64,000 nt of DNA from positions 62,001 through 126,000 of the forward strand of contig NZ_JABWGO010000014.1 of assembly GCF_013363995.1 (NCBI RefSeq), in the 5' to 3' direction. Origin of the DNA: Nonomuraea rhodomycinica. GTDB taxonomy: Bacteria; Actinomycetota; Actinomycetes; Streptosporangiales; Streptosporangiaceae. The notes under the pieces were generated by a model, which saw only the letters and a list, made by a program, of their open reading frames with translations, did not search any database and was not told the DNA's origin. Shown here one piece after another: positions 8,456-16,425 of this stretch. The position numbers and the translations under genes were made by a program. The number at the start of each line of letters is the position of its first letter. Position 1 is the first letter of the stretch.

Positions 8456-8550
8456 GACGGCGCGGGGCGCCCTGGGATCAACGATCGTCCCAGGACGCGA
8501 TCGGTGACAGGGCCGCGTTCCGGTCGGATGCGTCGACCGGCGTCCCGGCG

Positions 8551-10113
8551 CTAGTTCTTCGGGGCCTGCCCGGGTCCCTTGACGCAGTACGGGCAGAAGG
8601 GTTCGGGGTCGACGCAGATCTTGACGCTGTCGGAGTCGTTGGCGGGGTCGAGGTCCAGCTCCTTGCCGTCGGCCGTGGCCGTGTTGGTCGTCTCTCCGAT
8701 CGCTGTGGCCTTGGCATAGACGGTCAACGTGGCCGAGGCGCCACAGGCCAGGGAACCGACCCTCCATATCCCGCTCGCCGGCGCGTAGGTCCCGTCGGAG
8801 GCCGTGGCGGACACGAAGGCGAGGTTGGACGGCAGCACGTCCTTGACCGTGACCCCCGTCGCGTCGCTCGGGCCGGCGTTGCGTACGGTGACGCGGTAGA
8901 TGACGGTCTGGCCCACGGTCACCCTGGTCGCATCGGCGGACTTGACCACGCTGAGGTCCACCGCCGGGTTGACCTCGGTGACGACGTCACCGCTGGTGGA
9001 GGTCAGTCGCTCCGGCTCCGGGCCGAGCCGGTTCTCGTAGCTGAGTGTCCCCCGGTTGGTCACCTTCCCCCCGCCCGCTGCGTCCCGACCGACCTTGACC
9101 TTGAACTCCACGGTGGTGCCGCCGGGCAGGCTCGTGGCGTTGGGCAGCGAGCCCCCGGCCGCGGGGGTGGCGCCGTTCCCCAAGGTGAAGGAGACCTTGC
9201 CGGACGCGGCGTCGAACGCGCCCTGGTCGTCGCCCGCCTGATCGGTCTTGTCCCCGCTGCCCGGGCCGTCGACCACCCGGAGCGAGCCGGGCACGAAGGT
9301 GGTCCCCGCAGGGACGGTGTCGGAGAGGCGCACGTTCTCCGCCGTGGCGCCGCCCTTGTTGACCGCGGTGAGGCGGTAGGTGATCACGTCGCCGACGTCG
9401 ACCGGCCCTCGCGGGCTCGCGGTCTTGCTGAGGACGACGCATGGCGCGGTCGCGAAGGAGATGTCATCGAGCAGGTTGCCGATGGCGCGGTTCCCTCCGG
9501 CCGCCGAGACGGAACGGAAGGCGAACCTGGTGGTCGTCTGGCCCGCGGGCACGATGTAGGTGCCGGAGTAGGTGCCCCAGCTCCCGGTGCCGTCCGACAT
9601 GACCTGCTGTTGCACCGGGGCCGCCGGGGCGCCGATGTCCACGGCCATCGTGTCGACCCCCAGCCGGCCGCGGTGGGACAGCCGCCAGTACAGCTTCGTC
9701 CCCGGGGTGGTCGCGCGGTCCTGGTACAGGGTCGAGACCTGGTTGGCGTTCAGCTCGGCGAGTTGCCTGCCCTCCTTGGGCGGGGTGTTGGTCGGGTTCG
9801 GCGGGCTGGCCCACAGCTCGATCATGTGGTCGGTGGCGCTGGTGAGCCAGCCGGGCACGTGGTTCGGCGCGCCGGGCTGCGAGGCGTCGGGGAACAAGGC
9901 CCACCCCCCGCGGCTGACGACCGGCTGCTCGAAACCGCCGTTGACCAGCGACACCTGGTCGGGGCAGGAGGCGGGATCCGGCGCGACCCGCAGAACCGCC
10001 GGGGCGGTGACGGCAGGTGCGGCGTCGGCCGGGACCGCGCCGAACAGCGTCAGCGGAAGGGCCACCGCCGCGAGGGTGGCGACCGGGTAACACATCCCTC
10101 GGATGTGCCTCAT
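8551..10113 (-). CDS. Secreted DUF11-repeat surface protein
   Basis: A 520-residue exported protein. The ATG at 10113 has an AGAGGA site 8 nt upstream and opens a signal peptide (YPVATLAAVALPLTLFG, cleavage near ADAAPA). Residues ~45-235 form a beta-sandwich (SLVNGGFEQPVVSRGGW, HVPGWLTSATDHMIELW). Two DUF11 Ig-like repeats follow (VDVGDVITYRLTAVNKGG, then VTVGQTVIYRVTVRNAGPSD). It ends in a short Cys-containing tail without a sortase motif or membrane anchor, so it is probably released or loosely wall-bound. It is divergent from the lanthipeptide synthetase; a functional link is not shown. Confidence 0.85.
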   Translation of the reverse strand: MRHIRGMCYPVATLAAVALPLTLFGAVPADAAPAVTAPAVLRVAPDPASCPDQVSLVNGGFEQPVVSRGGWALFPDASQPGAPNHVPGWLTSATDHMIELWASPPNPTNTPPKEGRQLAELNANQVSTLYQDRATTPGTKLYWRLSHRGRLGVDTMAVDIGAPAAPVQQQVMSDGTGSWGTYSGTYIVPAGQTTTRFAFRSVSAAGGNRAIGNLLDDISFATAPCVVLSKTASPRGPVDVGDVITYRLTAVNKGGATAENVRLSDTVPAGTTFVPGSLRVVDGPGSGDKTDQAGDDQGAFDAASGKVSFTLGNGATPAAGGSLPNATSLPGGTTVEFKVKVGRDAAGGGKVTNRGTLSYENRLGPEPERLTSTSGDVVTEVNPAVDLSVVKSADATRVTVGQTVIYRVTVRNAGPSDATGVTVKDVLPSNLAFVSATASDGTYAPASGIWRVGSLACGASATLTVYAKATAIGETTNTATADGKELDLDPANDSDSVKICVDPEPFCPYCVKGPGQAPKN

Positions 10114-10775
10114 CGTGATGTTCCTCTCGTCGCAGAGAACTGCCTTCATGCACCGGGCCGGATGAACGGCGCCGGCGCCGGACGGCAGCCTCGCCCGACG
10201 AGGGCACGCGGCGGCACGCGACACGTGCGGTCGCACCAACAGTTGGCTTGATCTTGTTCAGCGCGTACCCGACCCCTCGGCATCGCCGACGGTCTGTCCG
10301 CCCCGCTGCCGGCATCCACACGCCGATCGAAAACCGGCGCGAGCCGATCCTCAGCCCCAGGCCCATCGGGGACGTCGCCGGTGCAGCGCTCGCTCGTCCT
10401 CACCCATTTCGAGCACAACCACCTACCGGCAATTCACCGAGATCACGTCACCGGCTCTTTCCACCACAGTCGCCGCGCATCGACGAAGCAGCGCACGACG
10501 TTCCGGCAACATGGACGAGCTTCCCCAGGTCGCCGGACCGGTGGCCTCCTCCGTTCCCGCCGCCACCACCGATGCGTTCGCGCTCGCCGAACCATTCAAC
10601 GGACGAAACAAAAAAGCACAGAAATGCGACCGATAAAGGGGACGACACCCTCCCCCGGTCGGGAAACCAGCTTCCACCTCGCATTCAATTCGTTTCCCAT
10701 TCATCTGCAAGAGCGCTTCGCGACTCTCATTTCCACAGGGGAAACGGCGCCGAGTGGAAGCGGGTTCACGTGGGC
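10114..10775. other. Long divergent intergenic region upstream of the lanthipeptide synthetase
   Basis: About 660 bp between the DUF11 gene and lanL. The part 10590-10740 is visibly richer in A/T (for example ACGAAACAAAAAAGCACAGA) and probably holds the lanthipeptide promoter. A small palindrome CCAACAGTTGG lies at about 10228-10238. I searched it for a second precursor peptide with a Cys/Ser/Thr-rich end on the plus strand and found none. Confidence 0.5.
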
Positions 10776-13442
10776 ATGCGTTCGGAGGACCCGGCCATTC
10801 TGCGCGACATCGTGGCCGCCGAAATCGGGCGCGCGGGTGCGCGGGACTGGTCGGTCGCCGAGGAAGACTTCTGGTGCAAGGTCACCCCCGACGCCTACCC
10901 GATGCCCGACCAGGGATGGAAGCTGCACGTCTCCGCCACGATGCTCTCCGCCCCGCTGGCGCTCGCCCGCGTCTCGCGCGTCCTCACCGAGGCCCGTTGC
11001 GCTTTCAAGTTCCCCGCCCGGCTGAGCGACTACTGGAAACTCCTCGAACCGCACTGCAGCCGGGCGCAGGCCGGGAAGTTCATCACCGTCTATCCCCTCG
11101 ACGACGCCGAGTCGGTGCGCCTGGCCGCCCTGCTCGACGACGCCACCCGGGGACTTCCCGGCCCGGTGATCCTCTCCGACCGTCCGTACCGGAAGGGCGG
11201 CATCGTCCATTACCGCTACGGCGCCTTCAGCGGGCACCGCGTGCTCGGCAACGACGGGTTCTACGAGATTCGGCTGCGTTCGCCGCAGGGCCTGCTCGTT
11301 CCCGACGAACGGCGGCCGAGCTTCTCCCCGCCGCCGTTCGCGACGTGCCCGTTCGAGGTTCCGGCGGCGAGCCCGCGCCCGCGGGCGGCCGCGGTGATGC
11401 TCAATGACCGGTTCATCGTCCGCGAAGCCGTACGGCATGCGAACCGCGGCGGCGTCTACCTCGCCGAGGACACCACCACCGGCCACGACGTCGTCGTCAA
11501 GGAGGGGCGTCCGCACGCTTGCGCCGATCTGAGCGGCCGCGACGCGCGAGATCGGATCGCGGCCGAACGTTCCTGCCTGGAAGACCTCGCCACGACCGGG
11601 ATCACGCCGGCCGTGGTGGACTTCTTCGAGCAGGGCGGCCACACCTTCCTCGTCGAGGAGTTCGTGCCAGGGATCACCCTGCAGCGCTGGTCGGACGAGA
11701 ACGCCGGACCGCTGGGCGAGGACGGGTTCGGCAGCGCGGCGGCGCAGGTCCTGCCCGTCGTCAGCCGCCTGACCGCGGTGCTCAAGGCGCTGCACGGCCG
11801 AGGCTACGTGTTCGGTGACCTGTCGCCGAACAATGTGATGCTCTCCCCCGGCGGCGAACTACGGCTCATCGACCTCGAACACGCGGCCGTGCCGGGCACC
11901 ACCGTCATGGTGGGCGGGACTCCGGGCTACCTCGCCCCGGAGCTGGCGGGCCACACGGGAGAGTTCCGGCCCGCCCCCCACCCGAGCGCCGACCTCTACA
12001 GCCTCGGCGCGATCGTGTACTTCCTGGCGGTCGGCGCCCACCTGGACCCGCCGGGCCCCGACCAGGCGGCCAGGGTGGCGGCGGTCGCGGCGGCCAACCC
12101 CACGCTCGCCCTGCTGCGACCGCTGGTGGAGGGCCTGCTGGCGACAGAGCCGGAGCGGCGCTGGTCGCTGGACCGCTGCCTTCGCTTCCTCACCGAGACC
12201 GAGCTCGCCCCGGAGCGGGCCACCCCCCGCCACGGGACCCGGCCACCGCGGCGGATCGGCCGCCTGATCGACGACGGGATCGCGCACCTGGTGGAGACGA
12301 TGGACACGAGCGAGGACGCCCCGTCGCCGTGGCCCAACGCCGCCGACGGCATCGAAGCCGATCCGTGCTCGGTCAACGGCGGCGCGGCGGGAGTCCTCGG
12401 CGTCCTGGCGCGGGCCGAACCGCACGCGCCGGCGACTGCGGAACTCGCCCGCTGGTTGAGGCGGCGGCTGGCGGCCGAGGACGTCTGGCCGCCCGGCCTT
12501 CACTTCGGGCGTTCCGGCGCGGTGTGGGCGCTGTACGACGCGGCGACGGCCATGGGCGACGCCGAGCTGGCACGGTTCGCGGTGCGGGCAGCGCGGCGGC
12601 TGCCTACCGGCCACCCCAGCTCCGACGTGACGCACGGCCTGGCCGGATGCGGCATGACGCTCTTGCACATCGCACTGGCCTCGGGAGATCTCGCGCTGCG
12701 AGACCGGGCCGCCGAGACCTTCCGGAACCTGCATCAGGCGCGGTCGTACGGCGCCGGCCGCCCGCAGTGGCCGACGCCGCAGACGTTCGACTCGGGCCTG
12801 GCCGGGGCCAACCACTTCGGTTTCGCGCACGGCATCGCCGGCATCGGGACCGCGTTGCTCCACGCGGGCCGGGCCCTCCATCAGCCGGACTGGACGGCGA
12901 CCGTCCACGAGATCGCTCGCGCCCTCTACGAACATGCCGAAGTGGACAGCGACACCGCGTGGTGGCCGACGCAGCGCGGCGACCTGTCGACGGTGCGCCC
13001 GCGCCGGCCGTACTGGTGCAGCGGCTCTTCCGGGATCGGCTCCTTCCTCGTGCGGTACTGGCGCGCCACCGGCGACCCGCCCGCGCTGGACCTGGCGCGC
13101 AAGGCCGCGGCGGCCGTGCACCGCACCCGATGGCAGTCAGGACCGGTGCCGTGCCACGGACTGCCCGGCGACGGTGAATTCCTGCTGGACATGGCCGATC
13201 TCACCGGTGACGACCGCTACCAGCGGTGGGCGCGCGACCTGGCCGGATGCCTGGAGATCCGCGCGGCCGATCGTCGCGGCCGCCTGCTCGTCCCCGGACC
13301 CCACGGAGACTTCCCGCCGACCTTTCTCGCCGGTACGGCGGGGATCGTCGCCTTCCTCCTGCGGCTTCGCGACCGGTCCGCCCGGTTGTGGATGCCGGAG
13401 GAGGCCCCCAGGCTCGCCGTTCCCGCAGCGGGACGGCGATGA
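10776..13442 (+). CDS. lanL: Class IV-like lanthipeptide synthetase (lyase-kinase-cyclase)
   Basis: An 888-residue three-domain enzyme that would phosphorylate and eliminate Ser/Thr and then close (methyl)lanthionine rings on the precursor. Residues 1-205 are the phospho-Ser/Thr lyase (DQGWKLHVSATMLSAPLALA, ILSDRPYRKGGIVHYRYGAF). Residues ~208-475 are a Ser/Thr kinase: Lys in VVVKEG (~241), GDLSPNN catalytic loop (~348), DLE metal site (~367). Residues ~495-888 are a LanC cyclase with the zinc ligands retained: YWCSGSSGIG (Cys ~748) and PCHGLPG (Cys-His ~793-794). Retained zinc ligands and the N-terminus favour LanL (class IV) over LanKC (class III), which lacks them. ATG 10776 or GTG 10770 may be the start (GGAAGCGGG upstream). 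Confidence 0.88.
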   Translation: MRSEDPAILRDIVAAEIGRAGARDWSVAEEDFWCKVTPDAYPMPDQGWKLHVSATMLSAPLALARVSRVLTEARCAFKFPARLSDYWKLLEPHCSRAQAGKFITVYPLDDAESVRLAALLDDATRGLPGPVILSDRPYRKGGIVHYRYGAFSGHRVLGNDGFYEIRLRSPQGLLVPDERRPSFSPPPFATCPFEVPAASPRPRAAAVMLNDRFIVREAVRHANRGGVYLAEDTTTGHDVVVKEGRPHACADLSGRDARDRIAAERSCLEDLATTGITPAVVDFFEQGGHTFLVEEFVPGITLQRWSDENAGPLGEDGFGSAAAQVLPVVSRLTAVLKALHGRGYVFGDLSPNNVMLSPGGELRLIDLEHAAVPGTTVMVGGTPGYLAPELAGHTGEFRPAPHPSADLYSLGAIVYFLAVGAHLDPPGPDQAARVAAVAAANPTLALLRPLVEGLLATEPERRWSLDRCLRFLTETELAPERATPRHGTRPPRRIGRLIDDGIAHLVETMDTSEDAPSPWPNAADGIEADPCSVNGGAAGVLGVLARAEPHAPATAELARWLRRRLAAEDVWPPGLHFGRSGAVWALYDAATAMGDAELARFAVRAARRLPTGHPSSDVTHGLAGCGMTLLHIALASGDLALRDRAAETFRNLHQARSYGAGRPQWPTPQTFDSGLAGANHFGFAHGIAGIGTALLHAGRALHQPDWTATVHEIARALYEHAEVDSDTAWWPTQRGDLSTVRPRRPYWCSGSSGIGSFLVRYWRATGDPPALDLARKAAAAVHRTRWQSGPVPCHGLPGDGEFLLDMADLTGDDRYQRWARDLAGCLEIRAADRRGRLLVPGPHGDFPPTFLAGTAGIVAFLLRLRDRSARLWMPEEAPRLAVPAAGRR

Positions 13443-13493
13443 CAGACGGCCGCACCACGGGCGGCCCCGGCATTCACAAGGAGGTGAACGACC

Positions 13494-13604
13494 ATGTCCT
13501 TCGACGTTGAGGACCTGCAGGCGCTCCAGGAGCTCGAGCCCGGCGCCAACGAGGCGCTCCGGCTGACCAACTGCATCAAGCACTTCGGCTGCACCGACAA
13601 CTGA
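13494..13604 (+). CDS. lanA: Lanthipeptide precursor peptide
   Basis: A 36-residue peptide 51 bp after the synthetase gene, with a textbook AAGGAGGTG site 7 nt before its ATG. The acidic, Leu/Gln-rich leader (MSFDVEDLQALQELEPG) has the helical amphipathic look of class III/IV leaders. The C-terminal core is about LRLTNCIKHFGCTDN, containing Thr25, Cys27, Cys33 and Thr34 and no Ser. The leader cleavage site is unknown; no protease gene is adjacent. No S-x-x-S-x(3-5)-C labionin motif is present, so (methyl)lanthionines and/or a disulfide are expected. Confidence 0.88.
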   Translation: MSFDVEDLQALQELEPGANEALRLTNCIKHFGCTDN

Positions 13605-13612
13605 CAGCCGAA

Positions 13613-13640
13613 CCCGCCCGCCCGGACACGGGCGGGCGGG
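13613..13640 (+). terminator. Strong hairpin after the precursor gene
   Basis: CCCGCCCGCCCG (13613-13624) and CGGGCGGGCGGG (13629-13640) pair perfectly over 12 bp with a 4-nt GACA loop, 8 bp past the precursor stop. Such hairpins between lanA and downstream genes usually stabilise the precursor message and reduce read-through into the transporter gene; here that is inference. Confidence 0.8.
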
Positions 13641-13660
13641 GGTCTGTTCGACCACCAGGC

Positions 13661-13711
13661 GTTCGATACGCCAGTCGGTTCGATACGCCAGTCGGTTCTA
13701 CACGCCAGTCG
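13661..13711 (+). repeat. Three tandem 17-bp repeats between precursor and exporter genes
   Basis: GTTCGATACGCCAGTCG occurs at 13661-13677 and 13678-13694, followed by a copy with two changes (13695-13711). Related GTTCGA(T)CCACCAG pieces flank the array at 13646-13658 and 13721-13734. The 17-bp period does not match a codon multiple or helical turn. The role is unknown: regulator binding or slippage product. Confidence 0.85.
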
Positions 13712-13754
13712 TTCGAAGTCGTTCGATCCACCAGACAAGGACAGGCCCGGGCCC

Positions 13755-15536
13755 GTGCACGATCGTCCCCTCGTCGCTTCGGAGAAGGCTCCCGCCACCG
13801 GCACCTGGCGCAGGGTCGTGCGGCTGTTCATGCCGCACCGGCTCGCCATCTGCTTCGTCGTCCTGCTCGTCGTGGCCTACTCCGCGCTGAACGCCGCCGT
13901 CCCGTTGCTGACCCAGCTGGTCTTCGACCGGGCGCTGTTCGGCGCGGGCGGCCCCGATCTGCCGCTGCTCGCGCTGATCGCCGGCCTGGCGGCGGCCACC
14001 GCCTGCGCGGTGGGCGTGGTGGATCTCGGCCAGACGTGGGTGTCGGCCCGCGTCGCGCAGCAAGTGGTGCACGCGCTGCGCGTGGAGCTGTTCGGCCGTC
14101 TCCAGCGCATGCCGCTGGCCTTCTTCGCAGCGACACGAGGCGGCGAGATCCAGTCGCGGCTGGCCAACGACACCGCTCAGATCGAGCACGCCGTCAAGGA
14201 CACCCTGCCCGGCACGCTGTCCGGCGTCATCGGATTCGTGGCCGCGGCTGGCGCGATGGTGGCACTCTCACCCCGGCTCGCGGGCGCCGCCCTGGTTCTC
14301 GCACCGATCGTCGTCTGGGTGGCCTCCCGCTCCGGGCGAGCGCTCAAGAACGTGTCGGAGGTGAGCCAGCGCTCTCGCGCGCACCTGTCGTCCATCGTGG
14401 CTGAGCGGCTGTGCCTGGGCGCCGTCACCCTGGCCAGGGTCCACGGCAGAAGCGCGGACGAGGCCGGCAGGTTCGCCGCGGAGAGCCGGCGGCTGATCCG
14501 GCTCGGGGTACGCTCCGGGCTGGTGGCCCAAGGGGTGCTGAGCGCGGGACACGTCTTCTTCGTGCTGACCCCCTATCTGGTGTTCGTGGCGGCGGGGCTG
14601 TCCGATGGGATCACCCCCGGCACGCTGGTCGCCTTCACCGTGCTGCAGGCCAGGCTGTACCAGCCTCTGTGGCAACTCCTGCACGTCTCCACCGAGTTCC
14701 GTTCCGCCCAGGGAGCCTTCGAGCGGGTCTTCGACTACCTCGACATGGAGCCCGCGCCCGAGCTGGAGCCCGGGCCTGATCCACGGCCGGCCCCCTCCCC
14801 CGGGCCCGGCGCGCTCACCGTCCGTGAGGCCACTTTCCGGTACGCCGCGGAGGATCGGGACCGTCCCGCGTTGGACGGCGTGAGCCTCACCCTCGCGGCC
14901 GGATCCACCACGCTGGTCGTCGGTCCGAGCGGCTCGGGCAAGACGACACTCGGCCACCTGCTCGCCGGCCTGCACGCGCCCACCGAGGGGTCGGTCCGCG
15001 TCGACGGGGCGGAGATCGGCCGGCCGTCGCCCGGGCGGGTCTGCATCGCCACGCAGGAGCCCTTCCTCTTCCAGGGCTCGATCGCCGACAACCTCCGGTA
15101 CGCCGCCCCCGACGCCACCGCGGACGATCTCGTGCGCGCCTGCCGGCTCGCCCACGTCCACGAGCGGATCATGGCACTTTCGGACGGATACGACTCGCTG
15201 GTCGGAGAGCGGGGAGCGCTGCTGTCCGGCGGCGAACGACAGCGCATCGCCCTGGCTCGCGCGCTCCTGGCCGACGCGTCAGTGCTGGTGCTCGACGAGG
15301 CCACCTCCGCGCTCGACCCGATGACCGAGCTGGAGGTCGTCAAGGCGATCCTGGCCGAGCGGGCCGGACGGACCACGGTGATGATCACCCACAGGTTCGG
15401 CGTGCTCGACTCCTTCGACACCGTCGTGGCCCTGGACGAGGGCCGGGTGGCGGAACACGGAGCTCGCCTCGACCTGCTCGGCGACCGGCACGGGTGGTAC
15501 GCGCGGACGGTCCGCGCTCAGACCGGCGCCGCATGA
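13755..15536 (+). CDS. lanT: ABC transporter ATP-binding/permease protein, lanthipeptide exporter
   Basis: A 593-residue half-size ABC exporter. Residues ~1-320 are a six-helix membrane domain (FVVLLVVAYSALNAAVPLLT, GVLSAGHVFFVLTPYLVFVA). Residues ~350-590 are the ATPase with Walker A GPSGSGKTT (~390), signature LSGGERQR (~490) and Walker B VLVLDEATSAL. There is no N-terminal C39 peptidase, so leader removal must be done elsewhere. GTG 13755 has AAGGACAGG upstream. Position downstream of lanL-lanA and the same strand indicate export of the modified peptide, as VenT-like proteins do in class IV loci. Confidence 0.88.
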   Translation: MHDRPLVASEKAPATGTWRRVVRLFMPHRLAICFVVLLVVAYSALNAAVPLLTQLVFDRALFGAGGPDLPLLALIAGLAAATACAVGVVDLGQTWVSARVAQQVVHALRVELFGRLQRMPLAFFAATRGGEIQSRLANDTAQIEHAVKDTLPGTLSGVIGFVAAAGAMVALSPRLAGAALVLAPIVVWVASRSGRALKNVSEVSQRSRAHLSSIVAERLCLGAVTLARVHGRSADEAGRFAAESRRLIRLGVRSGLVAQGVLSAGHVFFVLTPYLVFVAAGLSDGITPGTLVAFTVLQARLYQPLWQLLHVSTEFRSAQGAFERVFDYLDMEPAPELEPGPDPRPAPSPGPGALTVREATFRYAAEDRDRPALDGVSLTLAAGSTTLVVGPSGSGKTTLGHLLAGLHAPTEGSVRVDGAEIGRPSPGRVCIATQEPFLFQGSIADNLRYAAPDATADDLVRACRLAHVHERIMALSDGYDSLVGERGALLSGGERQRIALARALLADASVLVLDEATSALDPMTELEVVKAILAERAGRTTVMITHRFGVLDSFDTVVALDEGRVAEHGARLDLLGDRHGWYARTVRAQTGAA

Positions 15537-15590
15537 GCCGAACGGCCCCTTTCGGGCGAGCGAGGGCCGGACGAGGCCCGGCCCGGCCCG

Positions 15591-15614
15591 GTCACCGCAC
15601 CGCGCGGCGGTGAC
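15591..15614. terminator. Bidirectional hairpin between convergent genes
   Basis: GTCACCGC (15591-15598) and GCGGTGAC (15607-15614) form a perfect 8-bp stem with an 8-nt loop, between the exporter stop (15536) and the stop of the convergent secreted-protein gene (15622). Confidence 0.65.
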
Positions 15615-15621
15615 GTGAGCG

Positions 15622-16206
15622 TCACACCTGAGGGGGCTTCACGTACGTCACCCGGACGTTCAGGTAGGTGGAGCCTCCATAGTCGTGCCCACGGATGGCG
15701 AGCAGGTTGCAGCACTCCAGGTACTCCGCCGGGACGACGACGTCGATGGCGCCGGTCCTGCAGTAACCGCTCCTGACCGATTGCACGAGATGGCCGTTCA
15801 GATAGACCTGGGCGTCGTTGTCTATCGTTCCTTGGATGCGGACCTGCTGCGCGTTGCGCGGGAGATGGAGCCAGTGGCGCACCAGGATGTCGGTGTTGCG
15901 CGCCCATGACGTCTTGACGTTCTCGGGAGTGTTGAACGAGCAGCCGCTGGCGGTGCCGAAGCCGGCCTGACCCGTCTGCCACTCACTGTCGTCGAAGCCC
16001 CGCTCGTAGAACAGGGGAACGTCGGTCGCGGGCGGCACCTGGCGGTACCTCCAGCCCGTGCTGTTGTAGTCGAGTTCCGTCACGACGGTCTCGCGCCCGT
16101 TCGCGGGCTGGGCTGCGGACGCCGGTGAGGTGACGGACATGGCCATGGTGGCCAGCAGCGCAGCCGCCGCCACTCCTGTGGACAGCAAGCGCGATGGTTT
16201 CGGCAT
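15622..16206 (-). CDS. Small secreted protein with galactose-binding-like beta-sandwich
   Basis: A 194-residue exported protein. ATG 16206 with an AAGGAG site opens a signal peptide (STGVAAAALLATMAMSVTSP, ASA cleavage). The mature part has the jelly-roll pattern seen in sugar-binding domains attached to glycosidases (LFYERGFDDSEWQTGQAGFG, LHLPRNAQQVRIQGTIDNDA, VYLNGHLVQSV). It carries four Cys, including an ECCN pair, which may form disulfides after export. No catalytic motif is visible. Convergent with the exporter gene, it is probably not part of the lanthipeptide locus. Confidence 0.75.
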   Translation of the reverse strand: MPKPSRLLSTGVAAAALLATMAMSVTSPASAAQPANGRETVVTELDYNSTGWRYRQVPPATDVPLFYERGFDDSEWQTGQAGFGTASGCSFNTPENVKTSWARNTDILVRHWLHLPRNAQQVRIQGTIDNDAQVYLNGHLVQSVRSGYCRTGAIDVVVPAEYLECCNLLAIRGHDYGGSTYLNVRVTYVKPPQV

Positions 16207-16246
16207 GAACGGTCTCCTTGTCAATGGCTCGAGATGGTCCGTACGG

Positions 16247-16302
16247 GAGCGCACCAAAATTCAGGTATGGCCATCGAAGGGGCCAAAACTTTTGGTGCGC
16301 TC
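16247..16302 (-). promoter_or_regulatory. Large inverted repeat in the 5' region of the secreted-protein gene
   Basis: GAGCGCACCAAAA (16247-16259) is repeated in inverse at 16290-16302 (TTTTGGTGCGCTC), perfect over 13 bp with a 30-bp spacer that contains a further GGCC...GGCC pair. It lies 41-96 bp upstream of the secreted-protein start. It may be a double operator or a 5' leader hairpin. Confidence 0.6.
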
Positions 16303-16425
16303 GCCGATTCGGGGACACAGAACCACAGCCGCCGCCGCGTAGATGGCGGTGACCACGGCATTCGTTATTCCTTGCCGAAAGGTTTCCGCTTCTGTTCCGG
16401 TGCTGAACCGAGCGCGAACGGCTCG

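Noticed and set aside
10248..10775. An N-terminal extension of the synthetase from starts as early as 10248
   Set aside because: The translated extension is unlike any lanthipeptide synthetase, its base use is not coding-like, and the LanL N-terminus begins at 10776 with a ribosome-site-like GGAAGCGGG just before it.
13661..13711. Short tandem repeats considered as a CRISPR array
   Set aside because: The 17-bp units are directly adjacent with no spacers and no cas gene is present.
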